A stretch of DNA of 64,000 nt. Source: Otatea glauca. Taxonomy: Eukaryota > Streptophyta > Magnoliopsida > Poales > Poaceae. Below are positions 1-11,579 of this stretch, in pieces. The position numbers were made by a program, and so were the translations under genes. Each line of letters starts with the position of its first letter. Position 1 is the first letter of the stretch. Where the stretch lies: assembly GCA_036346275.1 (NCBI GenBank), contig CM070719.1, positions 20,253,185 through 20,317,184 on the forward strand, read 5' to 3'. The notes beneath the pieces were generated by a model. It worked only from the letters and a program-made list of their open reading frames with translations, did no database searches and was not told the DNA's origin.

Positions 1-21
1 TCGATCTCGGCGGAGGGTGCA

Positions 22-920
22 TTGTGGAAGGTTATGCAACCGAGGAGGTTATCGAGTTTTGCGTGGATTACATGGAGGGGTGGAACCGTAGGAGTGCTCA
101 GATCTCGACATGAGGGTAGGCTAGCCGGGAAAGGGACGATTGGAAGGAAATCAACAAATTCTTACGATCATGGATTGTTCAAAAGCTCATTTCACGCCTT
201 GCAACAATCGGTTGAGGTGTCCTCGATATGGACATGCACAAGGATAAGCTACGAGAGGAAAATCGTGGACGATCGAGGTTTGGGTAACAAAAGAGAATAA
301 CCGCTTGTTCAATCATTGGTTCAAAGAGCATATGACCGGGAAAGAAACGAGTGTCATGTTGAGGTGGTCGCAAAAGGGCCATCAGTACAATCTTGACATG
401 GCAAGGATCGACATAAATGGATATACCTTTTACGAGATCTCGGGATAGCAAAAGCACTTACCAAAATAGTGGTGTTCAGATAGATGCCTATGACAACACA
501 GCAAGAAGAAGAGTAGCTTCTATGGGTTCATAGAAGAGATTTGGGAGCTCGACTCATCGTATTTTTAAGATCCCAATGTTTCGTGTCGTTGGGTACAACT
601 CCCAAAGGGTGTCAAGGTGGACAAGCACGGCTTCACTACTTTGGACATCGAACATGTCTGATCTGAGATGAACTATTCATACTTGCGAAGCAAGTAGCAC
701 AAGTCTTCTATGTAATCGACCGGCAGATAAGAAGCGCCATGTAGTTCTTCAGGGAAAAGAAGGATCGTCGGAGTTGAGAATGTCGTGGATGAGGAAGAGT
801 ACAACCAGCTTTGATGAGTTGCCTCCTTTCGTAGATGGCAACATCGAGCTCGAGGAAGAAACCACTCAGAAGGTACCTATCATCGCGACGATCATGAAGA
901 AGGGCAAATTGTGAAAGAAA
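22..920 (+). pseudogene. CACTA TNP2-type transposase, C-terminal remnant
   Basis: Translation in shifting plus-strand frames gives peptides typical of the C-terminal part of En/Spm TNP2 transposases: YGFIEEIWELDSSYF near 517-568, LPKGVKVDKHGFTTLDI near 600-650, and DELPPFVDGNIELEEETTQK near 813-873, ending at a stop near 915. At least two frame changes and several in-frame stops separate them, so no working protein is made. The catalytic part would lie upstream of the window. Family assignment rests on recognition of the conserved tail, not on a search. Confidence 0.75.
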
Positions 921-1444
921 ATAATTAGCTATATACGAGTAATGGCAAAATATCGAGGCGAGCCAGCTCACAGGCGGGCGGCGCCTTCCTGATTCGCGGC
1001 GATGATCAGGCCGCACAAGTCTTCTTTTATGTAATCAACCCTAATGATGACCACTGTTGAAGATAATCTTGTGCATGGTAGTTTAAAGTCTGCTTTCGGT
1101 TTTGCTTCCAAGCTATGTGCTAGTTTTTCTGGTCTTTGAGTCAGTTTCGGACTTTGCTAGTTTTGGTGATTGTTTCAGTGTCTGAAGAGTACTTGTTTGT
1201 TTTGCCGGATGACAAAATAGTGTTCTATCCGGTTGAAAGTTTGGAGAGTTTGTTGAGTCCGTCAGGTGAAAGGAGTCCAGATTCTTTCCTATAAACTGCT
1301 TATGTATTTGCTTTACAATTATTAGACAAAATCAGAAAACGCTGCAATTGCGCAGCACCAAAACCTAGGTCTTCGAACTCATTACGCTATTCGACAATAC
1401 AATCAGTATAAGATTCGTAAACAAATTTCAGGGTATAGAGGCAC

Positions 1445-1738
1445 ATCAGTGGCGGTTCTTCAAAAGAACCGCCACTGATAACATTATCTGTGGCGGTTCG
1501 TATAAAGAACCGCCACTGATACAGTTATCTATGGCGGTTCAAATAAAGAACCGCCACAGATAATATATTTATCAGTGGCGGTTCTTAAAAAGAACCGCCA
1601 CTGATACAGTTATCTATGGCGGTTCGTATAAAGAACCGCTACAGATAATATATGTATCTGTGGCGGTTCGTATAAAGAACCGCCACAGATAACTGTATCA
1701 GTGGCGGTTCTTTTTTAGAACCACCACTGATAATGCCC
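1445..1738. repeat. CACTA-type subterminal hairpin array, 7 units
   Basis: Seven consecutive inverted repeats about 41 bp apart, each of the form (A/G)TGGCGGTTC, short spacer, GAACCGCCA(C/A), joined by AT-rich linkers such as GATAATATAT. Units alternate between CAGTGGCGG, CTGTGGCGG and CTATGGCGG. Such arrays lie at the ends of CACTA elements and act as transposase-binding sites in characterised members. The same core recurs at 9350-9715, linking the two regions to one family. Confidence 0.8.
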
Positions 1739-2065
1739 CGTCTATAAATAATAGATACCGCCGCTTCTAACTCACCCTAAACCCTTAAACTCCCGCCCTT
1801 CTCCCGCGCCCTAAACCCTTAAACTCCCGCGCTCGACGCCTTCCCGCCGCCGCTCGCCCCGCGCCACGCCAGACACCGTCCTCGACGACGCCGCCCCGCG
1901 ACGCGCCGCCCTCCCCGACGACGCTTCCCGTCGACGCCCTCGCCGACGACGCCAAGACCAGCCCTCGCCGCCACTTGCCGCCGCCCGCCGCCCTTGCCCG
2001 ACGCCCCCGCGCCGACGCCATGCCAGTGCCGCGCCCCCCGGCAAGGTCGAGCCTCTTTCGAGAGC
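1739..2065 (+). promoter_or_regulatory. TATA box and GC-rich leader next to hairpin array
   Basis: Directly after the hairpins is TCTATAAATAA (about 1740-1750), then a C-rich stretch with duplicated CCCTAAACCCTTAAACTCCCGC and a strongly GC-rich block to about 2065. This layout matches the transcribed 5' end of CACTA elements, but no recognisable protein is encoded. The open frames on either strand here are products of GC bias. Confidence 0.35.
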
Positions 2066-2165
2066 ATACGAAAGTTCCATATAACATTGTTGCAAAGGAA
2101 AAGTTTCAATCAAGCATAAGTACACTATATAGGATTGATCCGTTTAGAAACCAAAGAACAATAAA

Positions 2166-2723
2166 GAATTAACTTGCTACCGTAAAAGTGCAATTATCCC
2201 CTAGTCACAAGTCGTTTTTGGTTATGTTGTCAAACATTATAAACTTTGGCCCACAAAAGGAAGTCGTTTTTCGTGGTCAAACATTATAAACTTTCTTTGA
2301 ACCTTACAAGTTGGATCCAGTTGATGGTATAAGATCACCATTAATTATATAAGTCTGACCGTGCTCTAACCTGCCTTTTGCCAAAATTTACGATAACGCT
2401 AATATTTCTTTTTGAGACAACTGCAGAGAAGTCCCGTTCCACCTGTTTTTACATTTGGTTAATGACTTATACTCTGAATTTGCATTTCAATATCAGACAT
2501 CAATATGTAAGAAAGGAGCACTCCCCTTTGTTTAAAGTATAAAATAATATATCTATTCATTGAGACGAAAATAATTACTAATGAAACACTGACACATCAT
2601 CGATCCAATGTGCTGTAGCAGTCCAGTGACATGTTGGTGACAGCAGAAGAAGCAATAAAGGCTTTTCCACACAATTATGACAAACATACAGAAATAAAAA
2701 TCTACAGCATAACTACCAAACGA
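2166..2723. other. No gene recognised (2.17-2.72 kb)
   Basis: AT-rich DNA without a recognisable coding segment on either strand. A short direct repeat around GTCGTTTTTGGTTATGTTGTCAAACATTATAAACTTT recurs with changes at about 2205-2295; nothing else stands out. Confidence 0.5.
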
Positions 2724-2907
2724 TACCCTTACTACAATGTATGGTTCAAGCTTTTCTAGTGAGAACGAAAAGCAATTGTTAGCACCAAAATTTGGCAAGA
2801 TATGCGGCTGATTTCTACCCTTACTACAATGTATGGTTCAAGCTTTTCTAGTGAAAAAGAAAAGTAATTGTTAGCACCAAAATTAGGCAAGATATGCCGT
2901 TGATTTG
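2724..2907. repeat. 92-bp tandem duplication, two copies
   Basis: The segment starting TACCCTTACTACAATGTATG at 2724 is repeated from 2816 with a period of 92 bp. The copies differ at only a few positions, for example GAGAACGAAAAGC versus GAAAAAGAAAAGT and TATGCGG versus TATGCCG, so the duplication is fairly recent relative to the surrounding decay. No coding function is evident. Confidence 0.85.
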
Positions 2908-3885
2908 CAAAGTCAAATTAAAATTGGATATTTAGCCAATATCTGGTTAAATAAGGAATTTTATCTTTAAGAGGTTAGGGCCGACACGGTTTATGATTTA
3001 CAACAGATCGAAGAAGGACATAGTTGGTGCATGCCCTATAAAAGTGGATCGAAGTGAGCCAAAAACCAACAATCAATCAAACAACTAGGAGTAGCTCTTG
3101 TAATTTAGACATTGTAATCCTTTTGGCCAGTTGGTATATCCTTGAGTGGTAAGATACGTAGCGGACTGGACTGGAAGTCATTGCACTATATGATCAATGA
3201 CTGCAGTATGGCCTCGTTGTCTTAGTTCTGAACAGCAGGTACTAAAATGAACATAGCTTTTAATTGGCTAAGTAAAAATTTGCATTCTTCCACTTGTTCT
3301 GATCTAATTAAGTCTCTTGCTCTTGCAAAATCATTTTCATGTTAGCACCACACAATATTACACACATGATATGTACTAATAGAATTGTTATGTTATGAAA
3401 GTATTTAGTACCTAATCACAAAAGAATGGAATAAATAATTTGTTTCAACTCATCTAGATTGTAATACAAAAATAATAATTGGCATTTCCTTGCCTTAATA
3501 AAGAAACTTAGAACCCTGTGAAGAAGATAACATGTCAACAATGTTTGCTATATATTAGAGAGGAGAGGTAGATTTTAGATAAAAAAAACTCCAACAATTT
3601 GTTACTAAAGGTTGTTTTTAAAAGACTCAAAATGAATTAATTATTAAAGAGGACCCACATGCATGCTATCCTTCTTTCCCTCTCTCCAACTTCCTTACCT
3701 TCCCTTCCCTTTTCTTCGTCCAAGTACGCCACTTGTTACACATACAAATAAAAAACTCCCCCCCCCCTCCACATACAAATAATTATACTTGCAAAATAAT
3801 TTTCATGAGATGATTCTGTACTTTGAAATTCTGTGAGATGATTCTGTAGTAATTGATGGAAATTATGTTTCTGGTCGAATTGTAG
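2908..3885. other. No gene recognised (2.9-3.9 kb)
   Basis: AT-rich DNA, probably internal or intronic CACTA sequence upstream of the second ORF. It has a homopolymer C run near 3758 and a short direct repeat GAGATGATTCTGTA (about 3807 and 3836). No open frame has recognisable content. Confidence 0.5.
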
Positions 3886-4079
3886 TTCTAATGGAGCCCG
3901 AAACCGATCCTATAGTGGAGGAGAGCCCAGCAGTACCTTACCCTCCACCCAACCACCGAAGGTGCCGAGGCCTCCACCGCTGTTGCAGATGATGCTCCTG
4001 TTGCAAGGCAGCCGGGACGAGGAAAACTAAGAAGCTCAAGGCGGTACACCATCTTAGAGGTCTTAGATCTCGGGCCCCT

Positions 4080-6840
4080 GTTGCACCGAGAAAATCGTGA
4101 CCAAATACAGTCAACATGCGGGTGCATCGTAAGGATAAAGTGCCAATCACCTATTCGGATTGGCATAAAGTGCCCCGAGCCACCAAAGAGGATCTGTGGA
4201 TGAGCTCAAAGAAACCTTCAATTCCCCGAAGGAGCCGAAGATCTTGCGCGTCGCGACGCATTGATGACCATGGATGCTGCGTGGAGAAACTTCAAGGCGA
4301 GGCTGAACACAAATTATGTGAAGCAAAACCGGTCAGCCATCGGAGAGTACCCAATATTGGAGCCATATTGGGATGAGTTTGTGGCGATGAAGCAATCGAA
4401 GCGACAAGGAAGTCGGTGAGGACCACATTAGCATCGCAAGAAGGAATACTCACCCCACGCACTTGGCACGAGTGGAGTGCGCGGGTAAAATTGCTCAATG
4501 GGAGAGGCAAGAATTAGAAGCGGTCCAATTGGTGTCACAAGTCCCTTGATCGGACTACGGACCGAGTGAAGCACTACGTGCTAGCGAGGCGATATGTTGT
4601 CTCTTGGGGTTTATCATTCAAGAAGCGAAGAAGACGAAGCAATGGCGCAACGAGTTCATGAGTTTCACGCCCATCCACCCAAGGATCTTTTCACCCGAGC
4701 AGGGAGAAAGACGAGCTAACAATGCCCTAGGAAACAAAGAGCACCACAGTGGGACACGAGGCGTCGGGTCAAGGTTCCATGGAGGAGTGGATTCCACGAG
4801 CACGGAGACTCTTATAGAGTCGGAAGAGAGCTAAAGATGAGCGGTGAGAAGGAAATGGAAATGATGAAGGAAAGGGTTTTGCGAGAAATACAAGGCACCA
4901 TTGAAGAACAAGTTGAGCGACAAGTGCAACAAGCCTTGAGTCGATCGCGAGCCCACAACGTTTTCTCGATCCTACAGTCGTCGCGGCGATTGCGCGTCCA
5001 CGCCATTGGCGAAGCGGACAACAACCATTATCCCGTGGGCGACATACGGACCCCACACCTTGTCGACTCAACGTGCGTGATGAACATATTTATGCAGTAC
5101 CACTGGGTAGTCTATCCGTGCCAAGAAGGGGTGTCTGCACAATACCCGATAAGCGCCAGGTTATGCAAAGGTCCAAGTGGACACGGTATTTGCATAGTTT
5201 GCTGAGATCGGACTGGAAAAACCCGCCAATGATGAGATAACTACTCTAGGAAGTGCCGTCCACTCATTCATCCAATGGCGCAAGCGTGACATCGTCTTGG
5301 ACCATGCAGTGCCATCCTCTCCTGCAGTACAATCCTCGCATCCGTCACCAGCAACACGAGAGTGAAACGGGGAAGAAGCAAAATGAGGTAGAAAAGAAAT
5401 GCATTGAGGACCCCATCAAGATGGCCACTGTTAGTACTCCAAAGCAGAAACCTATAACACCTGGTACTTCAAATGACAAACCTACAACCTCTGATCCCAA
5501 AAATTGGCACATTAGACAAATCAGCCAGATCAGGCGAGGCCAGGACCGAGTATGATGTCGTGCGACAAAAAGTAAGGGCAAGCGCGGTCGATGACCAAGA
5601 TGATCAACAAAGATTGAAATTCGAGGTAGGAAGCCCTTGGTCACCGCTTGAAGTTAAAAGTCTAACACCCATGATGCAGCGATTACATGCATGGTACTTA
5701 AATCGATCCAACCAAGACGTACTCCCAGAGATGATCACTGCAATTTTCCGTGAGGATCATTTTCACCATGAGGGCCATGGCTACTTCTTAATAAAATTCG
5801 ATAACTTGCACAACTTGTTCTATCACGACGCCCTCGACATATCTTTTTGAGATCTTTGGTCACCGTAAGTGTCTAATATATTAATCTTGGCCTACATTCA
5901 CGTAATACCGATAAATTTCATGTCTAACTAATTCGTTATATAGATACGAGATGATTGAAGTCTGAAGAACCAAGGGGCGTGGGATTCCTCGACCGGGAGC
6001 GGTTTGCCAACATGAAATCAAAAGAGTACCAAAGGAGGTCGAGAATGCGTATATAAAGTTTTGATTAAACTACAAGACAAGGAGTTTATACTTTTGCCAT
6101 ACAATTTTAAGTAAGTTGCTCACTAGCTAGTTAAATTACTCGTTTATTTCGTTATTTACTCGATGTAAGGACTAATGGTGGCATCATGCATGTGTATGTA
6201 GCTTCCATTGGATTCTCGTAATAATTCATCGAGAAAAGAGCAAGATGTCGATCATGGATCCACCGGATAAACCTAAAAAGACTTTGAAGAGATGACACAT
6301 TTAGTGAATGAGGCGTTCAAAAGATATTGTCGGAAGAGCTCGAGATACCGCCCATACCACAAATCCTTACAATCCATACGAAGTTTCAGACGCACGAAAG
6401 GAATACTCTTATGTCATATTTCATAGTAAATAGCTCCTTCGACGACATCTTAGTTCATTCGATTTTTGCGGTGTCACAAGCGGTAAAAGGAACAAATTTA
6501 TGTGGGTACTTAGTGCCAAGACATGCGCGAAATCTTATCATGCACAATAAAAGACAATGACGTAGAGGTCACCATGCCGACATGACACATTGATTCACAC
6601 CACTCAATTTCTATATTCTCTCTTAATTTTGTTTTTTATACTTACAGCGCCTCAAGTTGTCTATGGTAGGATTGCTTCCTTACAAATCCAAGGCATTCAG
6701 GCGGCTCGCCTACTTCATCATGAAGAAAATAATCAACAAAAATGGCGAGTTTTATGACGAAGACAACAACGATCCAATCATCCTTACTATTGTCCCAAAT
6801 CACATGTCTTCAACCTCCGAAGACCCGTAGGCTTCTAGTT
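4080..6840 (+). pseudogene. CACTA second ORF: Transposase_24 plus Ulp1-like protease, broken
   Basis: Three blocks are visible in order. (1) Near 4270-4390, MDAAWRNFKARLNTNYVKQN and GEYPILEPYWDEFVAMKQS are the hallmark of the Ptta/En/Spm Transposase_24 family. (2) A charged, probably coiled segment starts at 4837 (MKERVLREIQGTIEEQVERQ). (3) From about 5660 (LTPMMQRLHAWYLNRSNQ) a C48/Ulp1-like region follows. Its strand FILLPYNF near 6080 is separated by an apparent intron (GTAAGT near 6110, AG near 6203) from FHWILVIIHREKSKMSIMDP near 6204-6265, the His-Trp motif of the SUMO-protease fold with MDP where family members usually have MDS. A further peptide, RLAYFIMKKIINKNGEFYDE, is near 6700-6760. 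Stops and frame changes occur throughout. Such ORFs pair with TNP2 in many plant CACTA elements; a specific cellular role cannot be assigned. Confidence 0.7.
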
Positions 6841-7419
6841 TACCTCCACTAGTTTAGGCTTTTTACTTCAATTACTTTCATTACAAAGTGTAAATAACTC
6901 TTTGTTCCTTTCAAATGGGAACCCCTTCTTTTGCCAATGTCACTTATTTTGTCAGTGGTTGTGGTAGTGTAGCATGTACTTTTGTCTTCTTCAGAAACAC
7001 ACACACATGCGAGTGACACTTCTAAATATACTTTCTGAGTGTAGCATGTACTTTCGTCAATGCCACTTCTTTTCTTAGTGGTTGTGCTAGTGTAGCATGT
7101 ACTTTTTGAGTGAATCATGCTTTTCTTGCTTATCATGCTGGTTTCTTCTTAGAAATAATTGCTCATCAGGATCAAGTGCTTCACACACAAAATAAATCTC
7201 AAAACCAGAATAACTCTAGCATGGAGAAACTCATGGCTCGAAGAATGTAGGGCGCACTCTTGATGGGCTTAGTGTCATGGTCATCGATGAAGATAAACAT
7301 CATGCAAATTTGGCAAGGTCTATGCTCAGTAAACTCAACTTTTATGGTAAGCGCCATCAATTCCTCGCCAAAGAATCCATGTCTTGAGAATCATGCACAA
7401 GATGTAGGAAAGCTCTTAG
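6841..7419. other. No gene recognised; short direct repeats
   Basis: After the ORF2 remnant, AT-rich sequence holds a small direct repeat: TAGTGTAGCATGTACTTT occurs near 6965 and 7089 with a related copy near 7038. No coding content is recognised. Confidence 0.5.
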
Positions 7420-7580
7420 TCACCGCTTGAAGTTAAAAGTCTAACACCCATGATGCAGCGATTACATGCATGGTACATGGATCGATCCAACCAAGACGTA
7501 CTCCCAAATGATGCAGCCAAGACGTACTCCCGAATGATGCATGGTACATCCATGATGCAGCGATTACATGCATGGCACAA
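7420..7580 (+). repeat. Second copy of an ORF2 segment, rearranged
   Basis: The stretch from GTCACCGCTTGAAGTTAAAA to GCATGGTAC at 7420-7482 repeats 5640-5698 almost exactly, encoding the same LTPMMQRLHAWYMDRSNQ block. The downstream ACGTACTCCC and GATGCAGCGATTACATGCATGG units are then re-iterated to about 7575. This looks like a local duplication by slippage or template switching inside the CACTA remnant. Confidence 0.8.
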
Positions 7581-9339
7581 GAATATGGCATTATCTACAT
7601 GCTATCGCAAATCCTGTGTGAAAAAGCAATTCTGTAAGAACAATATCTTTTATATCTGAGTGGACACATCTTCATGCGTGTCGATGTGCAAATATAATTG
7701 CATCTAAGTTTCTTTTAGTCTGATTATCCAAAGAATAAATTAAATGCATGACCTAGGCTACTCCTATCACTATAGCACAACAAAGATAAATCAAGAACTA
7801 AAATTAGTAAATGGTATGGTGTAAAGTCTGCTATCCCTTGTTCTTGTTTGCAATTATGGATCTTCCATTTTGAAAACTGTTATCGTATTCTGTTTGTTTG
7901 GTGCTATGTCCATTGAAAGACCAAAATTGTTATTTTTACCACACATGGTGAGATATTTGTTTGATCTGACCTCAAGTGGCTTCTTTTGTTTGTGTAGACA
8001 ATAGATCAGAAATGAAATCAAGGGGTGACAGGGAGATGGACAACCAACACATCCTGCAAACAGAAGAGAAGGAAGTCGTGTCATCTGTTGCGACAGTATT
8101 ATTTGACCTCTGTGGTCCTGGGGATTGGATGCCCATGGCAAAACTCCACACAGAGGTATGTTATGGAAAAACATATTCCTATCTAATTTCTATGCTTAAG
8201 TAAAAGTATAATTTATTACCCCTGATTAGTCCAAATTGTCTTCTGTGAAACAATTGAATCATCATCTGTGACTTGGAAAAGGCAAGTCTACATTGAAGGG
8301 ATGTACCATGTGATTGCAATTTACAACATTAAGAAAGGAAATTTTGATTGAAGTGAGTGATAACATGAACAGACATTTTAAGAATATCAACTTGGATAGA
8401 AGTCGGTGCTAGTATCCCGCTTACATCAATCGAACCGATAATCGGATCATGAGCAGCACCATTCCATGTTAGCACATATGATCCGGATGTAGTCCGGGTT
8501 ATGTTAGCTACTTGTTCCATTAGCGATCATTGTCATACCTTAATAAATAGCTTATTTGCGGTGTATATATGGTAATATGTCAAAACTATCATATAAAGGA
8601 ATGCAATTTTGGGCTGTGTGCTATAAAGCATTTAGCAAATACATTACTTTGACTGCTAGCACAGTAGTTTCTTAATGTTGTAAATTGCAATCACAGTAGT
8701 TTCTTAATGTTGTAAATATCTAGACCTTCCATTTTTAGAGTGGGTTGATCATTTCTTTGGTTTGTTACCAGCACCCACAAAGTTAGCTTTGGTTCTTTTT
8801 TGCATGAAGATGGTGATTTCTTTTCTTTTAGACCTCATTAGCTACCTAAAGAATTTGGGAAGCTAATTTTAATTTGACCCCTTATGCTCTGGATATATTA
8901 TTTTCATCCATTGGTCATTGATTATTTATTGTTTCTTTCTATAAATTGAACTTCTATCAGTACCCTTTTTTCGAGTATCTCCTTTTCTTAGCAAAGGGTT
9001 GATTTCATTTTGGCAATGTGCACATGGAAGAGTTGAGTGGTTTTCGGTTCCTTGAAGTTGCCAAAGAGTTGTATAAAACCTTCAAGTGATTAGTAAGTAG
9101 ATAGAATCTTAGCTATTTTGTGTTATCTCCAAGTCTTCTATGCCCAACATCCAGGTTTTATCTCTCTTGTATGTGACAGTTTTATAAAATGATTATGCTA
9201 ATAAATCTTACATTTGAACTAGTGATGTCAATCAAACAACAATATACATAAATCTTGGCATGGCTAGCGCCGCCGAGGCTAGCCACAAATGCTATTTTTA
9301 TTTTTTGTGTGGGATTATCGTGTTTGTTTTAGCCAAAAC
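7581..9339. other. No gene recognised (7.6-9.3 kb), with one tandem repeat
   Basis: AT-rich DNA between the CACTA coding remnant and its 3' array. At 8659-8719 the motif CACAGTAGTTTCTTAATGTT occurs twice with a period of about 33 bp. Short open frames here have no recognisable domains. A few plausible splice sites near 8150 are not supported by coding content. Confidence 0.45.
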
Positions 9340-9724
9340 CGCTCTCGACGTAATATCGCTGACGGTTCTATCAAAAAACCGACACTGATAATAGTCCTAT
9401 CAGTGGCGGTTTTATATACAACCGCCACTGATAGTTTTATCAGTGGCAGTTTGAGCCAAAAACCGCCACTAATCATCCAAGTATCAGTGGCGATTTTTGG
9501 GATAGAACCGCCACTGATAGGACTATTATTAGTGGCGGTTTTTGGCTCGAACCGCCACTGATATCTGAATATCAGTGGCTGTTCTAGCTAAAAACCGCCA
9601 CAGATAGTATTATTTGTGATGGTTCTAGAATCGTCACTGATAATTCTCGATTATCAGTGGCAGTGCAAAAACCGCCACTAATGGCAGTTATGAACCGTCA
9701 CTGATGACTTTTTTCAAGGTAGTG
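9340..9724 (+). repeat. CACTA 3' subterminal array and terminus
   Basis: About nine degenerate inverted repeats with core TATCAGTGGCGGTTTT and AACCGCCACTGATA fill 9350-9715, and the stretch ends CTTTTTTCAAGGTAGTG at 9724. The complement starts CACTACC, as expected for a CACTA end. The next three bases, ATA (9725-9727), would be the target-site duplication, but the partner lies outside the window. Confidence 0.8.
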
Positions 9725-9727
9725 ATA

Positions 9728-10100
9728 CTAGCACGTCCAGCTGACTATGCTAACGGCCATCATTATTTGATCTCTGAATGCATGAAGTATATTTTCTAGG
9801 CTGGGTGGAGATTTTAACACACTTCCGCTCAATTTGTCAAAGTAGTATGGAGCGTACAAACAATTGGCATGAATCTAAATCTATTCCAAAGGAAGAAGCT
9901 TCCGTGTATTGTAATGGAGGTTAACTGTTTATCTGGTCCTTGACGTACACACCCATGCGATCAATGATGCTTCGCAGCTTGGTTTCCAGTCCACGTGTGT
10001 CGCGCCAAAATTTGGGCTTAATTTATAAAGGATTCGCGTTATATGTCAAACGAAATACCTGGCGTATTTTACATTATGTGCATATGATCGGGCCTCTGGG
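9728..10100. other. No gene recognised between CACTA and hAT elements
   Basis: About 370 bp of low-copy-looking sequence flanking the CACTA 3' end and the following hAT-like element. No coding or RNA gene is recognised. Confidence 0.5.
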
Positions 10101-10439
10101 TAGAGGTGGGTGTTTTTAGACTAAAACCGAATCGAGTTAATTGAATATTTCGGTTTTTACGATTTTCGGTTTCAGTCGGTTCTTTGCTTTCAGAAACCGA
10201 TTTACTGTAGAACAAAATTTACTTGAGTAGCTGAATCCCTTAGACCCCATCCGGCCGTCCCTATTCCGCGATTCGGCTTCGGCCATTCCTCAACCCATTT
10301 TCCCTAACACTAATCCCCAATCCCCATAGGCCACGCCATAGAGACCATGGTGGAATCGCCAGCCAGCCCTACCCCCAGCTAGTCGCCACCGCCATCCTTC
10401 CCGCCGGTTATCGAGCCATCCCCCATCACTACTGCAGAA

Positions 10440-10705
10440 ATCATCATCTCAGACAGTTCAAAATCGTCATCTCAGACGGTTCAAAATCATCATCCCTGCG
10501 GTTTTATGAACCGTCACTAACAATATATCAGTGATGTAAGGGCACATCACAGACGATTTTCGAACCGTCTGTGAAAATTATCATCACAGACGGTTCTAGT
10601 TTAGAACCGTCTGTGATGGGTACTCATCACAGACTGGTTTTAACTAAAACCGTCTGTCATACATAAACATCACAGACAGTTTCTAAATAGAACCGTTTGT
10701 GATCC
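10440..10705. repeat. Left subterminal hairpin array of the CACTA element
   Basis: Repeated CATCACAGACGGTTCTA and AACCGTCTGTGAT inverted units, the first ones degenerate (CATCTCAGACGGTTC). They mirror the array at 12890-13150 at the opposite end of the same element. Confidence 0.8.
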
Positions 10706-11264
10706 TCTTTTTTCCCCCACACCCTAGTAGAACTTCCATCATTAGTATGTGTTGTTCGAAATTTTCTTCTGCTTAGGTATTTCTGCAACGAAATTTATAA
10801 GGCATAACCAAGTTATAGATTTAGTAATTGAATATCTAAACTTCCTAGATGCATCGAGGCAACAGCTTGTCTGATCAGGATCGTCTTAAAATATGAAGTT
10901 TTGTAGCACTTTCATCTCTTTCTTATTATAATATTGATGGATTCTAAGGTAAAATTCATTTCATTCCACAGTTCGTCCTGAAAGGTGTCATGCGCTGATT
11001 TATCGCTTCCACTTCATTCTTATCCCCGAACGAGAATACCATAGGCAACCATGCTTCTTGAATTATAGAGTTGATTAAGTCATCATATGGATTAGCTAAG
11101 AAAGATAGAAAAAGTTCTCCAAAATCATCAAATGTTCTTTCAATTTATTTTATGCCGTGTAGTCTAAACATTATTGGTTGACAGGCAAGTACTACCATGT
11201 CCTTGCAATTGATTCATATACACATGTATATGAGGTGTCTTCAAATAGAAACATTTGTAAAATA

Positions 11265-11577
11265 CTCCCTCCGTCCTAGAAAGTAAGGGACAGAAGAAAT
11301 TTTAGGACAGATTATGGTTTCTGCCAAAAGACTCTAATGCCCTTATTTAATAATGTGTCTCTATTAATTGACAACATGCATGCATTAATTAATCACGATT
11401 ATAGGGAACGACCTGCCGCGTTTTTGTTTTGGAATATGTGTGGTCGTATGTATCTGCGTGCATCTGCATGCATGGGCACAATTTGAGAACACAATTTAAG
11501 GGGGAGAGCTCTCAATCCCTAATATTAGAGGACACAATTTGAACGCTTCTCTCCTTTACTTTCAAGGACGGAGGGAG
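11265..11577. mobile_element. Stowaway MITE (Tc1/mariner type)
   Basis: Terminal inverted repeats CTCCCTCCGTCCTAGAAAGT and ACTTTCAAGGACGGAGGGAG, flanked on both sides by TA (11263-11264 and 11578-11579). Length is 313 bp with an AT-rich, non-coding interior. These features define grass Stowaway elements. It lies inside the CACTA element and is therefore younger than it. Confidence 0.92.
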
Positions 11578-11579
11578 TA

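Larger units (their letters stand above)
1..9724 (+). mobile_element. CACTA (En/Spm) element(s), decayed; 5' end outside window
   Basis: Interpreted as one or two overlapping CACTA elements on the plus strand. The window opens inside a TNP2-type transposase remnant, followed by a hairpin array (1445-1738), a second CACTA ORF with Transposase_24 and Ulp1-like parts (about 4.1-6.8 kb), a second hairpin array (9350-9715) and a terminus at 9724. Read on the minus strand that terminus begins CACTACCTTGAAAAAAG, the canonical CACTA end. No matching 5' terminus is in the window. The array and TATA/GC-rich block at 1.45-2.06 kb resemble a CACTA 5' end, so two elements back to back are possible. All coding parts carry stops and frameshifts. 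Confidence 0.7.

Noticed and set aside
1445..1738. CRISPR-like regular repeats
   Set aside because: Units are palindromes with AT-rich linkers rather than identical repeats with unique spacers, and the genome is a plant; a CACTA subterminal array explains them.
1785..2125. Three overlapping minus-strand open frames of about 100 codons
   Set aside because: They are Arg/Gly/Ala-rich frames caused by a GC-rich leader on the plus strand and show no domain.
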